Assembly: GCA_031264475.1 (NCBI GenBank)
Contig: JAISEA010000099.1
Span: 1 to 6,005 of the forward strand
Source of the DNA: Treponema sp.
GTDB taxonomy: Bacteria; Spirochaetota; Spirochaetia; Treponematales; Breznakiellaceae
DNA length: 6,005 bases
Direction: 5' to 3'
In this document: positions 1 through 3,258 of the stretch, piece after piece
How positions within the stretch are numbered: position 1 is the stretch's first letter
How the letters are laid out: the number at the start of each line of letters is the position of its first letter
Translations under genes and position numbers: made by a program
The notes under the pieces: model-generated
Database searches by the model: none
What the model saw: the letters and a program-made list of their open reading frames with translations, nothing else
What the model was told of the DNA's origin: nothing

Positions 1-246
1 CACAACAAGAAAACGATGGTGTGTGCGGGCGCTCTGCTCGGCGTGAGTATGGAAGAGTCTGGCGTTACCAAGGTCATTTCGATACGGTTGGAAAACCGCG
101 ATGAAACTACGCCGCCGCCTGAAAACTTCCCCAACGAAGATGTTGAGTTCGAGTCCGGGTGGGAACTTCCCCAAGGCGTGAACGACCCCGCTTCGGTGAA
201 AGAAGAAGTCTTGCGCCCAGTGCGCCACCACGCGAGGCGTGTTTAA
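1..246 (+). CDS. C-terminal fragment of an unidentified protein (5' end outside the window)
   Basis: I do not recognise this protein. The frame is open from base 1 to a TAA at 244-246 and gives 81 visible residues. An ATG at 16 could be a start, but the frame is already open to its left and no ribosome binding site is visible, so it is more likely the tail of a longer gene. Codons up to about 215 are rich in G-initial codons (GAA, GAG, GTG, GAT), as in real coding sequence. The product has a short hydrophobic stretch (VCAGALLGVS), then an acidic, proline-containing tail. The last residues (HHARRV) and the stop codon come from the hairpin repeat that begins at 229, so the native C terminus may have been replaced or extended by the repeat. 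There is no domain motif, and function is unassigned. Confidence 0.5.
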   Translation, partial: HNKKTMVCAGALLGVSMEESGVTKVISIRLENRDETTPPPENFPNEDVEFESGWELPQGVNDPASVKEEVLRPVRHHARRV

Positions 247-290
247 ATACTTCGCACCCAAAGGGTGTTTAAATACTTCACACGGGGTGT
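229..290. repeat. Tandem 26-bp hairpin repeat, about 2.4 units
   Basis: Each unit is a 13-nt perfect hairpin followed by a 13-nt constant segment TTTAAATACTTC(G/A). Unit 1 is CACGC-gag-GCGTG (229-241) plus its constant segment (242-254). Unit 2 is CACCC-aaa-GGGTG (255-267) plus its constant segment (268-280). A third partial hairpin, ACAC-ggg-GTGT, follows at 280-290. Stem sequences differ between units but stay fully paired, while the segment between them is conserved. Hairpin plus TTTAAAT resembles a weak intrinsic terminator for the upstream gene, and the TAA of the constant segment is that gene's stop codon. The repeat is clear; its role is inferred. Confidence 0.75.
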
Positions 291-325
291 TGTCCGAAAG
301 GGGTACCCGCGTCCACTGAGTTGAC

Positions 326-352
326 GGTTACGCTTGCTTCACAAGCGGAACC
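326..352. repeat. Imperfect inverted repeat (hairpin)
   Basis: GGTT-a-CGCTTG (326-336) pairs with CAAGCG-g-AACC (342-352) around a 5-nt loop, cttca. That gives ten pairs with one internal A/G mismatch. No T-run follows, so it is not an obvious intrinsic terminator. Role unknown. Confidence 0.6.
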
Positions 353-396
353 TCTGCGTTGTACGTAAGTGCCGCTACACGTCTCGTCACTGCTAA

Positions 397-461
397 CTAC
401 TAACTGCTCATTATTCATTAGTAGGAGGGGGGCAAACAGACGCCTTTATGGTGCGCCCCTC
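397..461. repeat. Two adjacent inverted repeats
   Basis: CTACTAA (397-403) pairs perfectly with TTAGTAG (418-424) across a 14-nt A/T-rich loop. Immediately next to it, GAGGGGGGC (425-433) pairs with GCGCCCCTC (453-461) across a 19-nt loop, with one G/G mismatch. The first lies in an ACTAACT-type direct repeat (391-406). Two hairpins placed base to base could be a small interspersed element, but I see no terminal direct duplication that would prove insertion. Confidence 0.5.
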
Positions 462-526
462 TGTCTACAGCCCCCTTCGGGGTCTTCCGCCACCCCCAAA
501 AAATACCTGAAATCCACGCACGCACA

Positions 527-559
527 GCGTGTTAAACACGCGGCGGTGTCAGACACCGC
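527..559. repeat. Two adjacent perfect palindromes upstream of guaA
   Basis: GCGTGTT-a-AACACGC (527-541) is followed one base later by GCGGTGTC-a-GACACCGC (543-559). Each has an odd centre base and perfect arms of 7 and 8 bp. The core of the second, GGTGTCAGACACC (545-557), recurs twice downstream of guaA at 2456-2468 and 2561-2573. The pair lies about 40 bp upstream of the guaA -35 element, a possible regulator site. Recurrence outside a promoter context instead favours an interspersed repeat. Confidence 0.65.
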
Positions 560-597
560 GCCTCCAAAGTATCAGAATGGGAGACATCATCTATAGA

Positions 598-626
598 TTG
601 CATAAACCAGAATTACTCGGTATAAT
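598..626 (+). promoter_or_regulatory. Predicted sigma70-type promoter of guaA
   Basis: A perfect -10 hexamer TATAAT (621-626) lies exactly 17 bp downstream of a weak -35 hexamer TTGCAT (598-603, three of six consensus bases). The surroundings are A/T-rich compared with the G/C-rich hairpins upstream. Transcription would start near 632-634, leaving a leader of only about 11-13 nt before the guaA ATG at 645. It is the best promoter match I see upstream of guaA. Confidence 0.65.
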
Positions 627-630
627 ATCG

Positions 631-634
631 AAGG
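631..634 (+). promoter_or_regulatory. Weak ribosome binding site of guaA
   Basis: AAGG at 631-634 lies 10 nt upstream of the ATG at 645. It is the only purine-rich Shine-Dalgarno-like match apart from AGAG directly abutting the start codon. If transcription begins at 632-634, this site would be at the extreme 5' end of the mRNA or partly missing. Confidence 0.35.
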
Positions 635-644
635 TTTTATAGAG

Positions 645-2270
645 ATGGAAAAAATACTTATCCTTGATTTTGGAAGCCAGACGACTGCGCTCATTGGACG
701 CCGCATCAGAGAATTCGGCGTGTATACAGAAATAATTGCTGGCGATACGCCACTTAGTGATGTAATACTCAGAGACGTGAAAGGCGTCATCCTGTCTGGT
801 TCTCCTGAGTCTGTCTACGCGGACGGTGCGGCTGTGGACAGGCGTGTCTACGACTGCGGTCTACCCTTGATGGGCATCTGTTACGGTCTGCACCGTATGA
901 CCGTGGATTTAGGCGGTCTCGTGGAGCCTCTGCCCAAACGCGAATACGGCGGCGTGGAAGTTACGGTGGAAATGGGCAATGGGAAAGACACCGCTTGCTT
1001 TCTGAACGGCTTTAATCTCAACGTTCCCTTGGTTGATATAATCAACAACCACGTTCCCCGCGTTTCAAATCAGTCCGCGACCTTCACCGCTTGGTCTAGC
1101 CACGGCGACACGATCACGCGGCTTGCGCCCGATTTTCGGCAAATTGGCACTAGTAGCACTGGCTTCCCGGCGGTTGTCATGCACGATGAAAAGCCTTGGT
1201 TCGGGGTACAGTTTCACCCGGAAGTGAGTCATTGCCAGCGTGGCAGTGAAATCATCGCCGCCTTTGTGTTCGGTGTATGCAATGCGGCGCGGGATTGGAC
1301 AATGGAGCATTATGTCAAAGAAGTCCGCGCAGACCTTTCGCAAAAAATCGCCGCTAACCCGGTTCTGCTTCTTATTTCAGGAGGCGTGGATTCCTCTGTT
1401 GCGGGCGCGCTCCTGTTAAAGACCCTACCCGCGGAACAGGTTCACCTCATGTACGTTGACACAGGTCTCATGCGTAAGGATGAAACCGCGTCTGTAAAGA
1501 AGGCGCTCGAAAGGCTCGGCGCGAAGCATTTACACATTGTCTATGCGGGGGACGAGTTCCTTTCTGCCTTGAAAGACAAGGAAGACCCGGAAGCCAAGCG
1601 CAAGATTATAGGCGATCTGTTTATCACGGTGCAGGAGCGCGAAGTGGCGAAGTTGGGTTTGCCTGACACTTACTTTCTGGTTCAAGGCACGCTTTACACG
1701 GATTTGATAGAGAGCGGCAAGGGCGTGGGCAAAAAGGCGCATATCATCAAGAGTCACCACAATGTGGGCAGCCCGCTGGTTGACGCCAAACGTAAAACGG
1801 GACGCATTATAGAACCGCTTGATCGTCTCTACAAGGATGAGGTTCGCACGTTGGGGCGTCTACTCGGTGTTGATGAGGAAGTCGTGCGGCGGCATCCGTT
1901 TCCTGGACCTGGGCTTGCCATACGGATTCTGGGCGAGGTTACCAAGGAGAAATGCACTATTTTACGTGAGGCAGACGCGATTTTCATTCGGGAACTCAAA
2001 CGGCGCGGGTTTTACGATGAAATCTGGCAGGCGTTTACCGTGCTTTTGCCGGTGCGTTCCGTGGGTGTGGCGGGCGATAGCCGCAAGTATGGGTATGTGC
2101 TTGCTCTCCGCGCCGTTACCAGCAACGACGGCATGACCGCGGATGTGTTTCCCTTCCCGTCGAAGGATTTGCTTGAAATCTCTACGCTTATCACCAACAC
2201 AGAGCCAGAAATCGGGCGCGTCGTCTATGACGTGTCTTCCAAACCCCCTGCAACCATCGAATGGGAATAA
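645..2270 (+). CDS. guaA: GMP synthase (glutamine-hydrolysing)
   Basis: Catalyses the last step of GMP synthesis in the cytoplasm: XMP, ATP and glutamine (amide nitrogen) give GMP, AMP, PPi and glutamate. The 541 residues fit the family, and the start gives the canonical N terminus MEKILILDFGSQ. The class I glutamine amidotransferase domain (about 1-215) has the nucleophile Cys79 in GICYG and the His191/Glu193 pair in FHPEV. The ATP pyrophosphatase domain follows, with the PP-loop SGGVDSS (245-251). The XMP-binding/dimerisation domain contains PFPGPGLAIR (418-427) and ends in the family signature KPPATIEWE. All catalytic residues are intact. Two oddities: about 20 extra residues (roughly 124-146) before the WSSHGD segment, and His83 where the usual GICYGMQ has Gln. 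It is monocistronic, with its own promoter, and converges on secA. Identity is certain; the insertion is judged from memory of the family. Confidence 0.98.
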   Translation: MEKILILDFGSQTTALIGRRIREFGVYTEIIAGDTPLSDVILRDVKGVILSGSPESVYADGAAVDRRVYDCGLPLMGICYGLHRMTVDLGGLVEPLPKREYGGVEVTVEMGNGKDTACFLNGFNLNVPLVDIINNHVPRVSNQSATFTAWSSHGDTITRLAPDFRQIGTSSTGFPAVVMHDEKPWFGVQFHPEVSHCQRGSEIIAAFVFGVCNAARDWTMEHYVKEVRADLSQKIAANPVLLLISGGVDSSVAGALLLKTLPAEQVHLMYVDTGLMRKDETASVKKALERLGAKHLHIVYAGDEFLSALKDKEDPEAKRKIIGDLFITVQEREVAKLGLPDTYFLVQGTLYTDLIESGKGVGKKAHIIKSHHNVGSPLVDAKRKTGRIIEPLDRLYKDEVRTLGRLLGVDEEVVRRHPFPGPGLAIRILGEVTKEKCTILREADAIFIRELKRRGFYDEIWQAFTVLLPVRSVGVAGDSRKYGYVLALRAVTSNDGMTADVFPFPSKDLLEISTLITNTEPEIGRVVYDVSSKPPATIEWE

Positions 2271-2276
2271 CAGCGG

Positions 2277-2287
2277 TCAACGTCCCC
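2277..2287. repeat. 11-bp direct repeat, left copy
   Basis: TCAACGTCCCC lies 6 bp after the guaA stop and recurs in the same orientation at 3237-3247, 11 bp beyond the secA stop. The pair brackets the intergenic repeat region. It could be a target duplication or a chance match; a shared 11-mer in about 1 kb is not very rare. Confidence 0.4.
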
Positions 2288-2298
2288 GAAGCGCGGGG
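2284..2298 (+). terminator. Weak G+C-rich hairpin after guaA
   Basis: CCCCG (2284-2288) pairs with CGGGG (2294-2298) across the loop aagcg, 13 nt after the guaA stop. No T-run follows, so it is not a standard intrinsic terminator. It could be a 3'-end stabilising hairpin or a pause site. I find no better terminator for guaA on this strand. Confidence 0.3.
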
Positions 2299-2455
2299 CG
2301 CCTGCCCACGCCGTCATGGACGCGAGTAATCATATCTATAGAAGTAATTATCCACGAGGAACCTGTACAGACGTTGTTTATTCGGTAAGCCGCTACCCGC
2401 TTTCGGATCGCCCGCCCGATCTTCCTAGACACACTTGACAAGAGAGACTCCGAGC

Positions 2456-2468
2456 GGTGTCAGACACC
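2456..2468. repeat. Palindrome GGTGTCAGACACC, second copy in the window
   Basis: Perfect 6-bp arms around a central A, near the end of the first 105-bp unit. It is identical to 545-557 upstream of guaA and to 2561-2573. Confidence 0.7.
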
Positions 2469-2560
2469 AGAGCAGACGTTGTTTATTCGGTGAGCCACTA
2501 ACCGTTTTCGGATCACCCGCCCGATCCGCCCCGATGCACTTGATAAGAGAGGCTCCGAGC

Positions 2561-2573
2561 GGTGTCAGACACC
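2561..2573. repeat. Palindrome GGTGTCAGACACC, third copy in the window
   Basis: Same perfect palindrome near the end of the second 105-bp unit. The 105-bp spacing from the previous copy follows from the tandem duplication, so the window contains two independent contexts, not three. Confidence 0.7.
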
Positions 2574-2680
2574 AGATCGGTCTATAAAACCCCGAAAGAC
2601 CCATACCTTCCCCCTATTACGCCATCCTATCCACAAGACGCGCAAACGGTAACGGGGCTGTTCCCTTGCAAAATCCACGA

Positions 2681-3227
2681 CTCGCACGACTTTCTGACGA
2701 ACTCGCACACGTTTGCGAGCGGCTCACAAAGTCGTGGGAATGATCCGCAAAGTTATGCGAGCGACTCACAAAGTCGTGCGAGTTTTCTCGCAAAGTTGTG
2801 CGAGCGACTCGCAAAGTTATGTGAATGACTCGCAAAGTTATGTGAGCGACTCACAAAGTTATGCGAATGACTTACAAAGTTGTGCGAGTCGCTAATAAAA
2901 TTGTGTGGACGGCTGATAAAAGCGTCTCATGGGATTAAAAAGTTAGCGGGGTGGCTGATAAAAGCGTCTTACATGACTAAAAAGGTAGCGGGATGGCTAA
3001 TAAAGTTATACGAATGACTAATAAAATTGTATAAGTGGCTAATAAAATCATCTTATGGGGTTAAAAAGTTAGCGGGGTGGCTGATAAAAGCGTCTTATAG
3101 GGCTAGAAAGTCAGCGGAACGGCTAATAAAGTTGTACGAATGACTGATAAAAGCGTCTTATAGAGCTATAAAATCAGCGGAGCGGCAGACAGACCCGCCG
3201 CATGGGGACCAAAAAGTCAGCGGGCGG
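2681..3227. repeat. Tandem array of 26 units of 21 bp
   Basis: I count 26 consecutive units: starts at 2681, 2702, 2723, 2744, 2765 (22 bp), then every 21 bp from 2787 to 3207. The left block (2681-2891) has units of the type CTCGCAAAGTTRTGYGAG plus three bases, self-complementary at the ends (CTCGCA/TGCGAG). The first two match better in reverse orientation. The right block (2892-3227) has three unit types: A (CTAATAAAGTTGTACGAAT), B (CTGATAAAAGCGTCTTATA) and C (TTAAAAAGTTAGCGGGGTGG). Sequence drifts strongly between units, yet there is only one single-base length change (a T-run at about 2782). It is not coding, because stop codons occur in every frame of the right block, and not CRISPR, because there are no unique spacers. 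Confidence 0.9.
2892..3227. repeat. 105-bp higher-order repeat (A-B-C-B-C) inside the 21-bp array
   Basis: The 16 units read A B C B C (2892-2996), an extra A (2997-3017), A B C B C (3018-3122) and A B C B C (3123-3227). The first two 105-bp blocks differ at about 18 of 105 positions by hand count. In the third block the second B unit (3186-3206) has diverged strongly. Fifteen of the 16 units carry an A-tract of 3-5 bases at the same phase (for example 2897-2900, 2918-2921, 2937-2941), so A-tracts recur about every 21 bp, two helical turns. Confidence 0.75.
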
Positions 3228-3232
3228 CTGAC
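3211..3232 (-). terminator. Intrinsic terminator of secA
   Basis: Read on the minus strand, GTCAGC-cgccc-GCTGAC is followed at once by TTTTT. That is a perfect 6-bp G+C-containing stem with a 5-nt loop and a U-tract. It begins 27 nt after the secA stop codon. The downstream arm and U-tract belong to the last type-C unit of the 21-bp array, so the array supplies part of the terminator. Confidence 0.75.
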
Positions 3233-3236
3233 ATGA

Positions 3237-3247
3237 TCAACGTCCCC
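3237..3247. repeat. 11-bp direct repeat, right copy
   Basis: TCAACGTCCCC matches 2277-2287 exactly and lies just downstream of the secA stop. It is the right-hand bracket of the intergenic repeat region. Confidence 0.4.
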
Positions 3248-3258
3248 TCCCCGCTTCC

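Larger units (their letters stand above)
247..597. other. Gene-free intergenic region packed with short inverted repeats
   Basis: No credible gene is present. The one plus-strand frame with a start (369-596) reads through G/C-run hairpins and has no ribosome binding site or recognisable product. The stretch holds hairpins and palindromes at 255-267, 280-290, 326-352, 397-424, 425-461, 471-482, 527-541 and 543-559. The best ones are listed separately. The 471-482 element is CCCC-ttc-GGGG. There is no tRNA, rRNA or recognisable riboswitch. Confidence 0.7.
2368..2577. repeat. 105-bp unit repeated twice in direct tandem
   Basis: Copy 1 is 2368-2472 and copy 2 is 2473-2577. They align without a gap, with 14 mismatches by my hand count (about 87% identity). 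Each copy begins CAGACGTTGTTTATTCGG and ends with GGTGTCAGACACCAGA. Each contains a potential hairpin in the middle: GATCG/CGATC in copy 1 and CGGATC/GATCCG in copy 2. There is no open frame with coding character and no terminal inverted repeat. The 105-bp period equals that of the higher-order unit further right. Confidence 0.85.
2271..3258. other. 988-bp convergent intergenic region made mostly of tandem repeats
   Basis: No credible gene is present between the stops of guaA and secA. Apart from the flanks, it holds a 105-bp unit twice (2368-2577) and a 26-unit 21-bp array (2681-3227), each listed separately. The gap at 2578-2680 shows nothing recognisable except a possible decayed 21-bp unit at about 2660-2680. 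Short open frames in the left part of the array encode heptapeptide repeats only because 21 is a multiple of 3; stop codons interrupt all frames in the right part. Confidence 0.75.

Noticed and set aside
527..541. Integron attC-type site (GTTAAAC fits the core GTTRRRY)
   Set aside because: No matching RYYYAAC partner at a plausible distance and no cassette-like gene; the word is part of a simple palindrome.
369..596. 75-residue plus-strand frame upstream of guaA
   Set aside because: It reads through G/C-run hairpins and palindromes, has no ribosome binding site and no protein-like composition, and overlaps the guaA promoter region.
560..644. Purine riboswitch or attenuator controlling guaA
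   Set aside because: No purine-riboswitch core is visible, and the best promoter lies only about 20 bp before the start codon, leaving no room for a leader structure.
2562..2895. Open frames on both strands of the left array encoding heptapeptide repeats (SQSYVND type on +, SHDFVSR type on -)
   Set aside because: A 21-bp repeat automatically gives heptapeptides in any open frame. There is no ribosome binding site, the plus-strand frame shifts at the 22-bp unit, and all frames are closed by stops in the right block.
2744..3017. Site-specific recombination site (dif-like or lox-like) in array units containing TTCGCATAAC or TTATACGAA
   Set aside because: The resemblance is limited to short A/T-rich words; the 11-6-11 or 13-8-13 arm structure is absent and the words are ordinary variants of the 21-bp unit.
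2681..3227. CRISPR array
   Set aside because: Units are contiguous 21-bp repeats without unique spacers between conserved repeats, and no cas gene is present.
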